The position numbers and the translations under genes are program-made. DNA of 14,354 nt from Clostridia bacterium (lineage in GTDB: Bacteria; Aerophobota; Aerophobia; Aerophobales; AE-B3A): contig WJOQ01000388.1 of assembly GCA_009618505.1 (NCBI GenBank), positions 1 through 14,354 on the forward strand. The letters are read 5' to 3'. Numbering within the stretch: position 1 is the first letter of the stretch; each line of letters opens with the position of its first letter. Under the pieces are notes generated by a model. The model searched no databases and had not been told where the DNA came from. It saw nothing but the letters and a program-made list of their open reading frames with translations. This document shows positions 1 through 7,418 of the stretch, piece after piece.

Positions 1-1
1 A

Positions 2-52
2 ATGGGGGGGAGTATAATTTATGTGGGGGCAGTGCATGCAGGAGGACAATAA
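2..52 (+). other. possible 3' end of an upstream gene
   Basis: One frame is open from the window edge to a TAA at 50-52 that directly abuts the ATG of the next gene. Its last residues read MGGSIIYVGAVHAGGQ. This would fit an upstream transporter gene translationally coupled to the ATPase, but the peptide does not match the usual end of a sugar-permease protein. Another frame stops at 15-17, so the true upstream end is undecided. A ribosome binding site for the next gene (AGGAGG) lies at about 40-45. Confidence 0.2.
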
Positions 53-1144
53 ATGAAGATAGTTTTCAAACACTTGTGTAAGCACTTTGGTAAGGTGAAG
101 GCGGTTGACAACCTCGATCTAGAGGTAGGGGACGGTGAATTTGTAGCCTTGCTGGGGCCCTCGGGTTGCGGGAAGACGACCATCCTCTTGATGATTGCCG
201 GAATATATAAACCCAGCAATGGTTTGATTTATTTTGACCAGAGAGTGATCAATGATGTCTTACCCAGGGATAGAAAAATAGGCATGGTATTTCAGAGTTA
301 TGCCCTTTATCCTCATATGACTGTCTTTAATAACATCGCTTATCCTTTGAAGCTAAAGAAAGTGCATAGGAAGGAAATGAAGGAAAGGGTTCAGAAGGTC
401 GCTGATATGATGGGGATCGGGGAGCTCCTAGGCCGTAAACCAGCCCAGCTCTCTGGCGGCCAGCAGCAGCGGGTGGCCCTGGCGCGAGCCCTGATCAAGG
501 AGCCAGAGATACTTCTTCTGGATGAGCCCCTCTCTAATCTGGATGCCAGGCTTAGAATAATGATGAGATCGGAGCTGAAAAGGTTGCAAAAGGACCTGGG
601 TATTACTACCGTTTTTGTGACCCATGATCAACTGGAGGCTCTAACTATGGCTGATAAGGTAGCAGTAGTGAATTCAGGATGTCTTCAGCAATTCAGCAAT
701 CCTGATAAGCTTTACAACCACCCGAAAAACTTATTTGTGGCAGGTTTTATAGGGAGTCCTCCCATTAATTTCATCAGTGTCTCTTTACAGAAATCTGATG
801 GTAGGTTTCTTTTGAAAAACAGGGACTTGCAGATAGAACTTGCAAAAGAAATAGGTTCAAAGGCAGAAAATAATTCTACTAGTTCCGAAATATTACTCGG
901 TATAAGACCCGAACATATCACCATTAATAAAAAAGAAGGTATAGAGACCGAAGTCTATGTGGTCGAGCCTCTGGGAAGGGACATCCTGGTTAGTGTAAAA
1001 CTGGGGAAGTCGATGATTAAAGTCTTTGCCTCACCATCTTTCAAAGCTAATATAGGAGATAGAGTCAAGTTAAATTTCAATCTAGACAAAATTATGTTGT
1101 TTGATAAGAAAACTGAGAAATCACTGTTGCTAGATGAAGACTAG
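53..1144 (+). CDS. CUT1-type sugar ABC transporter ATP-binding protein (MalK/UgpC family, possibly InoK-like)
   Basis: This 363-residue protein is the cytoplasmic ATPase that powers a carbohydrate importer. Seen in the sequence: Walker A GPSGCGKT at residues 35-42, Q-loop Q81, signature LSGGQQQR at 133-140, Walker B ILLLDE at 153-158, D-loop SNLD at 161-164 and the switch histidine H191. A C-terminal TOBE-type region (about 285-360) and the total length are typical of MalK-family subunits, which pair with two MalF/MalG-type permeases and a binding protein. None of those partners is in the window, so they probably lie upstream. An AGGAGG ribosome binding site supports the ATG at 53. In Thermotoga maritima the inositol genes neighbour a transporter, InoEFGK (TM0418-TM0421), reported to bind myo-inositol phosphate. 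By context this could be the InoK equivalent; substrate assignment is inference. Confidence 0.93.
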   Translation: MKIVFKHLCKHFGKVKAVDNLDLEVGDGEFVALLGPSGCGKTTILLMIAGIYKPSNGLIYFDQRVINDVLPRDRKIGMVFQSYALYPHMTVFNNIAYPLKLKKVHRKEMKERVQKVADMMGIGELLGRKPAQLSGGQQQRVALARALIKEPEILLLDEPLSNLDARLRIMMRSELKRLQKDLGITTVFVTHDQLEALTMADKVAVVNSGCLQQFSNPDKLYNHPKNLFVAGFIGSPPINFISVSLQKSDGRFLLKNRDLQIELAKEIGSKAENNSTSSEILLGIRPEHITINKKEGIETEVYVVEPLGRDILVSVKLGKSMIKVFASPSFKANIGDRVKLNFNLDKIMLFDKKTEKSLLLDED

Positions 1145-1370
1145 AAATTGATGGCACGGACGATTAAAACAGAAGGTAAAAAGAATAGAGAGGAATAACT
1201 GAAAGTACAGTAAATGCGGGTTCGATTAATCAGGTGTGATAATTGTAGTTCTTCAGGCAGGGTGGTTGGAAGGATGTTCCTAATGCATCTGATAATCAAT
1301 GAGGGATTACCTGCTTTTATTATATTAGAGATTAGCCGGGTACTTCAGGAAACTATGCCGGAAAAATAAA
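1145..1370. other. 226-base spacer inside the catabolic operon
   Basis: This is the only sizeable gap in the first gene block. It holds no recognised gene. A weak extended -10-like element TGTGATAAT lies at 1235-1243 without a convincing -35, so an internal promoter is possible but not shown. A 51-codon frame (ATG 1214 to TAA 1367-1369) ends one base before the next gene's ATG; it has no clear ribosome binding site and is treated as a finding rather than a gene. Confidence 0.5.
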
Positions 1371-2267
1371 ATGTCTATCAAAGGGATAGGGATAAATGCT
1401 CATTCACCCAGGATAAATGGTGATATTGAGCTTCTTGAAAGAGATCTGTCTTATTTTGAGAAGATTGGATTTGATTATGTGGAGATACCTGTACATGGAG
1501 TAGATGGAGTGATAAACGGCAAACTTAATTTCGAAAATGTCAAAAGAGTTAAAGAGGCTTTGAGAAGGTATAATTTAAAAGCCACTGCCCATTCTCCGGA
1601 TCCCTTAAATCTAAGGAAGGATAATTTTGACTTGCAGGAAGAGGTCTTTCAATCTTCTATTGAGTTTGCCTCGAAATTAGAGGCAAGAGTTCTGGTCTAC
1701 CATAACGGTAATTTTGAAGGGAGAAAACAAGAGGGTGAGCTTCAAAGTTTAGCCAGTGAGAGAGAAATTAGAGCACTGAAGACCCTGAGTGAGTTTGCAG
1801 ATAAAAGGGGAGTTCAAATTTGCTTTGAAAATGGTGCGTCATCTATTAAGGAATTGGTAACGGTAGTGAGAAAGGTAAACAGGGAAAATGTGGGAATAAC
1901 TTATGATTTCGGGCATGCCTTCCTTTATTATAGCTGCCATGGTGGAGAGAAGGAGTTCTTAACATCGATAAAAGAGGCTCTTCCCTATCTAAAGCACATC
2001 CATATACATGATAATTTTGGCCGGGCGAACATGACTTCTCAGGATACACCTTACATAAATCGGCTTCCCTTTGGAGAAGGAGACTTACATATGCCTCCAG
2101 GGATGGGGAAAATTCCCTATGAGAAAGTCTTTCCCTTAATAAGAGAATATAAAGGTATAGCTATGGCGGAGATAGATCCCAGGTATGAGCCGTTTTATGG
2201 GGGGGTCCTAAAGAGACTTCATAAATATATTGAAGAGGCTCATGTTCCTTTTCAATCTCCAATCTAA
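1371..2267 (+). CDS. sugar phosphate isomerase/epimerase, xylose-isomerase-like TIM barrel
   Basis: This 298-residue protein belongs to the AP-endonuclease-2/xylose-isomerase-like TIM-barrel superfamily, which includes IolE, IolH, IolI and many ketose epimerases. Probable divalent-metal ligands are visible in the expected order: E153 (CFENG), D179 (TYDFGHA), H211 or H213 (HIHIHDN) and E267 (AEIDP). H74 in AHSPD is a further likely active-site residue. There is no signal peptide. It is distinct in sequence from the IolO-like enzyme encoded further downstream, so the operon carries two barrels of this type. By context it should act on an inositol-derived or related keto sugar, but its reaction cannot be assigned. 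The ATG at 1371 has only a weak upstream GGAAA, and a small upstream frame ends one base before it, so coupled translation is possible. The stop lies 10 bases before the next gene's preferred start. Confidence 0.85.
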   Translation: MSIKGIGINAHSPRINGDIELLERDLSYFEKIGFDYVEIPVHGVDGVINGKLNFENVKRVKEALRRYNLKATAHSPDPLNLRKDNFDLQEEVFQSSIEFASKLEARVLVYHNGNFEGRKQEGELQSLASEREIRALKTLSEFADKRGVQICFENGASSIKELVTVVRKVNRENVGITYDFGHAFLYYSCHGGEKEFLTSIKEALPYLKHIHIHDNFGRANMTSQDTPYINRLPFGEGDLHMPPGMGKIPYEKVFPLIREYKGIAMAEIDPRYEPFYGGVLKRLHKYIEEAHVPFQSPI

Positions 2268-2277
2268 GGGAAGAAAC

Positions 2278-3192
2278 ATGCCTCCCCAAAACTTTGATGT
2301 GGTGTTACTAGGACATTTTGCCAAAGATAAAGATGTTATCGATGGAAAGGAAAGAGATGTTCTTGGCGGCGCTGTCTATTATGGTGCCTTTCCCCTTAAG
2401 ATAATGGGTACTAAGGTAGCTGTGGTGACGAAACTGGCCAGGAAGGATTTTTCCGAGCTATCCATCTTCAAAAAAGCAGGCATTTCTATATTTGCCAGGG
2501 AGGGTCCTCAGACAACAGGGATAAGAAACGTCTATTCTCCAGAAGATCCGGATAAGCGCCAGAGTTATCCTTTAGGATTTGCCGGCTCTTTTAGCCAAAA
2601 GGACTTTCCAAATATTGTGGCTAAGATAATTCATATTGGTGCCTTAATCAAGGGAGAGATGTCCCTTGATTTGATAAGAAGCCTTTCCAAGAAAGCTGAT
2701 CTTTCTCTGGATGTTCAGGGATTTGTCAGGGTAAAGGAGGGTGCTCGGCTTGTCTTAAAGGACTGGGATGAGAAGAGAGCAGCCTTGCCCTACCTAAAAT
2801 ACTTGAAGGCGGATATTATTGAAGCCCGGCTTTTAACTAAGACTTCTGATCTACCAACCGCTGCTGAACTCTTGGCTAGAATGGGTCCATCAGAGGTCCT
2901 GATAACTCATAAAGAGGGCGTGTTTTTGCTTGCAGAAGGAAAATTCTATCAAGCTCCTTTCCGTCCAAAGTGCCTAAAGGGACGCACCGGCCGAGGTGAT
3001 ACTTGTATCTCTACTTATATAGCAAAGCGCTTGACTTTACCGCCTTATAAGGCACTTTGCTTTACAGCAGCTTTAACCACTCTTAAATTGGAAAAAGAAG
3101 GTCCATTCAGAGGAAACCTTAAGGATGTGGATGCCTTATCAAGAGAGTTCGAGTTAGACTTGGCAGCTAATAGCATTAGCGATATAGTGTAA
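2278..3192 (+). CDS. PfkB-family carbohydrate kinase, TM0415-like, of the inositol gene cluster
   Basis: This 304-residue protein is a ribokinase/PfkB-type sugar kinase. The C-terminal PfkB signature GRTGRGDT lies at residues 235-242, with D241 as the expected catalytic base and the glycines forming the anion hole. A GG motif at 30-31 (VLGGAVYYGA) fits the substrate-binding end. The motifs LDVQGFVRV and LKGRTGRGDTC resemble Thermotoga maritima TM0415, a structurally solved PfkB protein encoded between iolG/iolM/iolN and iolO. An inositol or keto-inositol substrate is therefore plausible; this is inference. I chose the ATG at 2278 because AAGGGAAG precedes it (about 2266-2273), it avoids overlap with the preceding gene, and the homologous fold starts nearby. 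An in-frame ATG at 2230 would add 16 residues and overlap that gene. The next gene starts 25 bases on. Confidence 0.87.
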   Translation: MPPQNFDVVLLGHFAKDKDVIDGKERDVLGGAVYYGAFPLKIMGTKVAVVTKLARKDFSELSIFKKAGISIFAREGPQTTGIRNVYSPEDPDKRQSYPLGFAGSFSQKDFPNIVAKIIHIGALIKGEMSLDLIRSLSKKADLSLDVQGFVRVKEGARLVLKDWDEKRAALPYLKYLKADIIEARLLTKTSDLPTAAELLARMGPSEVLITHKEGVFLLAEGKFYQAPFRPKCLKGRTGRGDTCISTYIAKRLTLPPYKALCFTAALTTLKLEKEGPFRGNLKDVDALSREFELDLAANSISDIV

Positions 3193-3217
3193 AGATAGTA
3201 TAAGAAGGAGTTGGATA

Positions 3218-4411
3218 ATGGGTAAGATGAAAAGTGTAGTTTTATCTGCAAAATGGGATCCCAAGAGGAGCTTTAGGTTAGGCCCAAAAGATATGGACGG
3301 AAAACTTACCTATCTGGGAAGCCAGGCCTGGCGGAATCCTAGTCTTAAAATAGTGGGAAAGGATATTCCTGAAATTAGTCCTACTGAGGTTCTTATTAAG
3401 GTGAAAGCCTGCGGTATTTGTGGGTCTGATGTTCATATGGCTCAGTCTGATGAGGAAGGATATATCTGGTATCCAGGACTCACTGCTTTTCCTTGCACTC
3501 TGGGGCATGAGTTTTCTGGCATAGTGGCCAAAGCAGGAAAGGAGGCTATCAATAAACGCAGCGGGAAGAGACATAAGGAAGGTGAGGCAGTCACTGCTGA
3601 AGAGATGCTCTGGTGTGCATCCTGTCGACCCTGTGCTGACGGTTACCCTAATCACTGTGAAAGGCTACAGGAGTTGGGTTTTAGCTGCGACGGAGCCTTT
3701 GCTGAATATGTAAAAGTGGATGCTCGCTATGTGTGGAGTCTGGAAGAGTTAAGGGAGAGCTATGAGAGTGAGGACATATTTTTGGCCGGAAGCTTGGTTG
3801 AGCCAACCTCTGTAGCTTATAATGCAGTTATAGAGCGAGGAGGTGGTATTCGTCCCGGAGATAATGTAGTCATTTTAGGAGGAGGACCAATTGGTTTAGC
3901 TGCTGTAGCTATCTTAAAGAGAGCCGGGGCAGCTAAGGTGATACTATCTGAGCCTTCCCAGGAAAGAAGAGAGCGGGGAAAGATAATGGGGGCAGATTCT
4001 GTTATTCACCCCTTAAAAGAGGATTTTACCGAGCGAGTCTTAGAGTTAACACAAGATATGGGAGCAAAGCTATATCTTGAGGCTACAGGTCTTCCTGAGA
4101 AGGTCTTTGCTGATATTGAAGAGACTATCTGGCGAGGAAAGCAAATTAATAGTACAGTGGTGATTGTAGCCCGGTCAGCCAAGAAAATTCCTCTGACTGG
4201 TGAGGTATTTCAGGTACGAAGAGCCTCTCTGGTTGGCTCTCAGGGACACTCCGGTCACGGGACTTTTCCCAGAGTAATAAGTTCTATGGCTGCCGGAATG
4301 GACACAATACCCTTGATTACCAAGAAGATAACTCTAAAGGAAGTTCCAGAAAATATAGTTCTACTCCAGACTGATCGGAAGGAATGTAAAATTACAGCAG
4401 TTCTTGATTAA
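3218..4411 (+). CDS. iolM: scyllo-inosose 3-dehydrogenase IolM (zinc-dependent MDR family)
   Basis: This 397-residue enzyme is expected to oxidise 2-keto-myo-inositol (scyllo-inosose) with NAD to 3-dehydro-scyllo-inosose, the second step of the inositol route described for Thermotoga maritima. Catalytic zinc ligands are C68 (CGICGSD) and H97-E98 (GHE), with E195 nearby. Structural zinc cysteines are C133, C136, C139 and C147. The Rossmann motif GGGPIG is at 221-226, and E245 at the end of the next strand suggests NAD rather than NADP. Stretches such as KLTYLGSQAW, HMAQSDEEGY and GSQGHSGHGTFPRVIS closely match TM0412 (IolM) as I remember it. This is one of the clearest assignments in the window. 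The ATG at 3218 follows AGGAG at 3206-3210, and a gap of 15 bases leads to a second dehydrogenase gene. Confidence 0.9.
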   Translation: MGKMKSVVLSAKWDPKRSFRLGPKDMDGKLTYLGSQAWRNPSLKIVGKDIPEISPTEVLIKVKACGICGSDVHMAQSDEEGYIWYPGLTAFPCTLGHEFSGIVAKAGKEAINKRSGKRHKEGEAVTAEEMLWCASCRPCADGYPNHCERLQELGFSCDGAFAEYVKVDARYVWSLEELRESYESEDIFLAGSLVEPTSVAYNAVIERGGGIRPGDNVVILGGGPIGLAAVAILKRAGAAKVILSEPSQERRERGKIMGADSVIHPLKEDFTERVLELTQDMGAKLYLEATGLPEKVFADIEETIWRGKQINSTVVIVARSAKKIPLTGEVFQVRRASLVGSQGHSGHGTFPRVISSMAAGMDTIPLITKKITLKEVPENIVLLQTDRKECKITAVLD

Positions 4412-4426
4412 AAAAGGGATAAAACA

Positions 4427-5449
4427 ATGGAGAAGAAGATGTTGGCGGCGGTGTTTGAAGGAAAGGGGAGACTCAATTTAAAGGAGGTTCCAGTTCCTGA
4501 GATTAAGGAAGCGGAGGAGGTGCTTCTTCAAGTAGAAGCGGCCGGTATTTGCGGCACCGATATGCGTATTTTAGAGGTTCCTCCTGGACATCCAGCTACA
4601 GAAGGCGTCATTTTATCTCACGAATATACCGGGAAAGTTGTGGCAGCGGGAGGAGCAGTCACTCAATTCAAAAAAGGTGATCGGGTGGTAGTTAACCCTA
4701 ATATTACCTGCGGAAATTGTTCTTACTGCAAAATGGGGATCCCCAATATGTGTGAGAATATGACTACCCTGGGGATATTCATTAATGGTGGATTTGCCAG
4801 ATACAATATTGCTCCTGCTAAGGTCTTGTACAAGATTTCTCCTGACCTTCTAGCGGAATTGGCTGTTTTTACTGAGCCCCTTTCCTGTGTTGTTAGTGCC
4901 ACTCAGAGGCTCAAAGTCCATCCCGGTGAGGCGGTGGCAGTTCTGGGAGCCGGACCTATAGGGCTTTTATTCATCCAAATGTTTAAGGCATCAGGGGCAG
5001 GAAAGATCATAGTTTCTGAAATATCAGAATACCGGGCTAAATTTGCTTATGAAAGTGGGGCGAGCCGGGTTGTGAATCCCTTGAAAGACAATCTGGAGAG
5101 AATAGTTAAAGAGGAGACTCTTATAGGGGCAGATGCGGTAGTAGATGCGGTAGGGACTTTAGTTAAGAGCGCTATGGCTATTGTGCGAAGAGGTGGTCAA
5201 ATTCTTCTTTTCGGTCAAAACTACCAGGCAAGAGCTCAGGTGGCCCAAAATGATATTACCAAAAATGAACTTACTGTGATGGGTAGTTTCATTACCAGGT
5301 TTACCTTCCCTTTTGCCATTAAGATAATAGAAAGTAAAGTTTTAGATTTAGAAAAGCTCATCACTCATAGGCTTCCCTTGGAAGACGTTCATAAGGGAAT
5401 AGAGGCCATGAGAAAAGGTGAGGCTATTAAAGTTATCATAACGCCGTAA
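4427..5449 (+). CDS. second zinc-dependent MDR dehydrogenase (sorbitol/threonine dehydrogenase-like), substrate unassigned
   Basis: This 340-residue cytoplasmic oxidoreductase is a complete medium-chain dehydrogenase. Catalytic zinc ligands are C42 (GICGTD) and H65-E66, with E150 in FTEPL. The structural zinc site is C95, C98, C101 and C109. GAGPIG at 174-179 is the nucleotide-binding loop, and E198 after the second strand suggests NAD(H). It is clearly different from IolM upstream, being shorter and lacking IolM's characteristic segments, so it is not a recent duplicate. By position it could catalyse the missing first oxidation (myo-inositol or another inositol isomer to a keto-inositol), normally done by IolG, or reduce D-tagaturonate downstream. 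The sequence does not decide between these. It sits 15 bases after iolM and 14 before iolN, so the three are almost certainly co-transcribed. Confidence 0.88.
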   Translation: MEKKMLAAVFEGKGRLNLKEVPVPEIKEAEEVLLQVEAAGICGTDMRILEVPPGHPATEGVILSHEYTGKVVAAGGAVTQFKKGDRVVVNPNITCGNCSYCKMGIPNMCENMTTLGIFINGGFARYNIAPAKVLYKISPDLLAELAVFTEPLSCVVSATQRLKVHPGEAVAVLGAGPIGLLFIQMFKASGAGKIIVSEISEYRAKFAYESGASRVVNPLKDNLERIVKEETLIGADAVVDAVGTLVKSAMAIVRRGGQILLFGQNYQARAQVAQNDITKNELTVMGSFITRFTFPFAIKIIESKVLDLEKLITHRLPLEDVHKGIEAMRKGEAIKVIITP

Positions 5450-5463
5450 AAAAGGAGACAAAA

Positions 5464-6582
5464 GTGTCTGATGAAAAAGAGAAAAACAAGATGTGGTTAA
5501 CCACAGAAAACCCTGCTATTATGTTTGAAAATACAGATGTGGGCAGATTGAAAAAAGAAGTATGGGATGCATCGGAGGAAGAGATTGAAAGAATCTTAGC
5601 CGAATATGAGGTACCCTCACTTCCAGAGCTAGGAAAACCAGGAAGTTATATCCAGACTACGGTCCGCCAGAGACTCATTGAAAATCGGCGCAAAAATGAT
5701 ATTGTTATTATTCCAGTGGGATGTACAGAGAACCATGGTAGACATACTATCTCTGGCCTGGATACCTTTATGGTGACTCAGATTGCCGAGGCACTACGCA
5801 GATACACAGCTACAGAGGATCGCCCAGTCAATCTTGTTCTGCCTCCTCTCAATTATGGAGCACATCCCTATCACCACATTGGAATGCCCGGTACGGTGAA
5901 TATACCCCAGGATGCGGTACGGGAAATTCTGGTCTACGTGATGCTTGGTCTGTGGAACGATGGTTTTCGAAAGCAGATTATCATTAACAACCACGGCCAA
6001 CTCTGGGTTCTGGAGTCAGCCTTACATGAATTTATGTATCGCTATCAGCTCCCCGGAGTCTTTCAGGTACTTGATTGGCACCGGGGAGTAAGAGAGTTTT
6101 TTGGGCCAACTGGAAAAAAAGATAGCATGGAGACACATTTTGTTCATGCAGATGAGGCAGAAACCTCAGTAGCTCTTTTGATGTTTCCTCAAGGGACGGT
6201 GGACATCAGTCTTGTCCAGGACACAGAAGGAGAAGGGTTTCTTCCCGATGGTCACTTTGACAAATCAGTAGATCCTCTTCGTAGGCCTCATCGCTGGTCT
6301 GAGGGGGAAGGTCAGATGGCTATCGAGATAGCTGCTACACCTGAAGGAACGGTTGGAACACCAAGTTTGGCTAGTGCTGGAAAGGCTAAGCGACCCATTG
6401 CAGCTATTCTAAAGTATTTGACTCTGGTTATCTCTCAGATCCTGGAGGCTTTTCCACCGGGTAAGGTCCCGCCAGTGGAGAAGGTAACCCTGCGAGGTGC
6501 TTCTGAAATGGAGCCTTATCTAAAGGAACCTCAGAGCGAGGGTTGGAAGTCAGTCTATGAATTGCCAAGAATAGGGTTTTAG
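5464..6582 (+). CDS. iolN: 3-dehydro-scyllo-inosose hydrolase IolN (creatininase superfamily)
   Basis: This 372-residue protein is expected to open the ring of the IolM product by hydrolysis, giving 5-keto-L-gluconate. It carries a creatininase-type metal site: E89 and H91 in PVGCTENHGRH, D100 in SGLDTF, H177 in NNHG and E233 in HADEAETS. Ordinary creatininases are about 250 residues. This protein has an N-terminal extension of about 65 residues and a C-terminal tail, matching the longer IolN type (TM0413). The start is GTG at 5464, six bases after AAAGGAG (5451-5457); no ATG fits as well. The stop TAG lies one base before the next gene's start, so translation of the two is probably coupled. 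Its place directly between IolM-type and IolO-type genes strongly supports the role. Confidence 0.86.
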   Translation: MSDEKEKNKMWLTTENPAIMFENTDVGRLKKEVWDASEEEIERILAEYEVPSLPELGKPGSYIQTTVRQRLIENRRKNDIVIIPVGCTENHGRHTISGLDTFMVTQIAEALRRYTATEDRPVNLVLPPLNYGAHPYHHIGMPGTVNIPQDAVREILVYVMLGLWNDGFRKQIIINNHGQLWVLESALHEFMYRYQLPGVFQVLDWHRGVREFFGPTGKKDSMETHFVHADEAETSVALLMFPQGTVDISLVQDTEGEGFLPDGHFDKSVDPLRRPHRWSEGEGQMAIEIAATPEGTVGTPSLASAGKAKRPIAAILKYLTLVISQILEAFPPGKVPPVEKVTLRGASEMEPYLKEPQSEGWKSVYELPRIGF

Positions 6583-6583
6583 T

Positions 6584-7399
6584 TTGAAAAAAATGAAAAA
6601 GAGCATAGTGGTTTCAACTCCTGAGGCAAAATTCTCCGCCTTAGCTTTTAAAGAGGATTTTGCCAGGAGCATCAAAAAAGTTGCTGAACTGGGCTATGAG
6701 GGAGTAGAGCTTGCCATTAGAGATCCTGATAAAGTGGATGAGGAAAGAATTACTAAACTGGTGAAGTCATATCATTTAGAGGTGCCTGCTATTGGCACTG
6801 GTCAGGCTTATGGGGAAGAAGGATTGAGTTTTTCCCGTCCCCATCTTGAGATAAGAAAAAGAGCGGTCAATAGGATAAAAGATCATATTAATTTGGCGGC
6901 GAAATTTTCTGCTCAGGTAATAATTGGGCTGATAAGAGGAAAGGTGGAAGAGGGTGTAACCCGGGAGGATGCAGAACAATGGACCCTTGATTGCATTCAG
7001 GAATGTGCCAGAAAAGCTCAAGAATTAGGAGTATCTCTTACTATTGAACCATTAAATAGATATGAAACCAATTTTCTCAACACCATTACTGAGACTATTA
7101 GCTTTATTAAGAAAGTTAATCTTTCTAATATAGGAATATTGATAGATACCTTTCACATGAACATAGAAGAGACATCTATATATGAGAGTATAAAGAATAG
7201 TAAAGATTATCTCAGTCATGTTCACGTTGCTGATAGCAATAGATGGGCTCCAGGAAGTGGACACCTTGATTTTACCCGCATAATCGGAACACTTGAAGAA
7301 ATAGACTATAAAGGCTATATTTCTGCCGAAATCCTTCCTTTGCCTGACCCAGATAGCGCCGCCAACCTGGCCATTGAGCATCTGAGAGGAATCAGCTAG
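6584..7399 (+). CDS. iolO: 5-keto-L-gluconate epimerase IolO (TIM barrel)
   Basis: This enzyme of 271 residues is expected to epimerise 5-keto-L-gluconate to D-tagaturonate, the last dedicated step of the Thermotoga inositol pathway. Metal-binding residues of the xylose-isomerase-like barrel are E155 (IEPLNRYET), D188 (IDTFHMN), H214 (HVHVADSNRW) and E249 (SAEILPLP). The motifs AIGTGQAY, IEPLNRYET, DTFHMNIEE and HVADSNRWAPG match TM0416 (IolO) closely as I remember it. The start is uncertain by three codons. TTG at 6584 has AGGG seven bases upstream and lies one base after the iolN stop. ATG at 6593 matches the N-terminus I recall for the Thermotoga protein but leaves the ribosome binding site 16 bases away. 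The next gene follows after 19 bases. Confidence 0.89.
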   Translation: MKKMKKSIVVSTPEAKFSALAFKEDFARSIKKVAELGYEGVELAIRDPDKVDEERITKLVKSYHLEVPAIGTGQAYGEEGLSFSRPHLEIRKRAVNRIKDHINLAAKFSAQVIIGLIRGKVEEGVTREDAEQWTLDCIQECARKAQELGVSLTIEPLNRYETNFLNTITETISFIKKVNLSNIGILIDTFHMNIEETSIYESIKNSKDYLSHVHVADSNRWAPGSGHLDFTRIIGTLEEIDYKGYISAEILPLPDPDSAANLAIEHLRGIS

Positions 7400-7418
7400 G
7401 GAAAGAAGGGAGAGTTTT

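Noticed and set aside
2230..2277. Longer N-terminus for the PfkB kinase from an ATG at 2230
   Set aside because: It would overlap the isomerase gene by 38 bases, lacks a good ribosome binding site and adds 16 residues before the conserved fold; ATG 2278 fits better.
3278..3655. 125-codon open frame on the minus strand
   Set aside because: It lies wholly inside iolM in another frame and shows no recognisable domain; the plus-strand gene has full zinc and NAD motifs.
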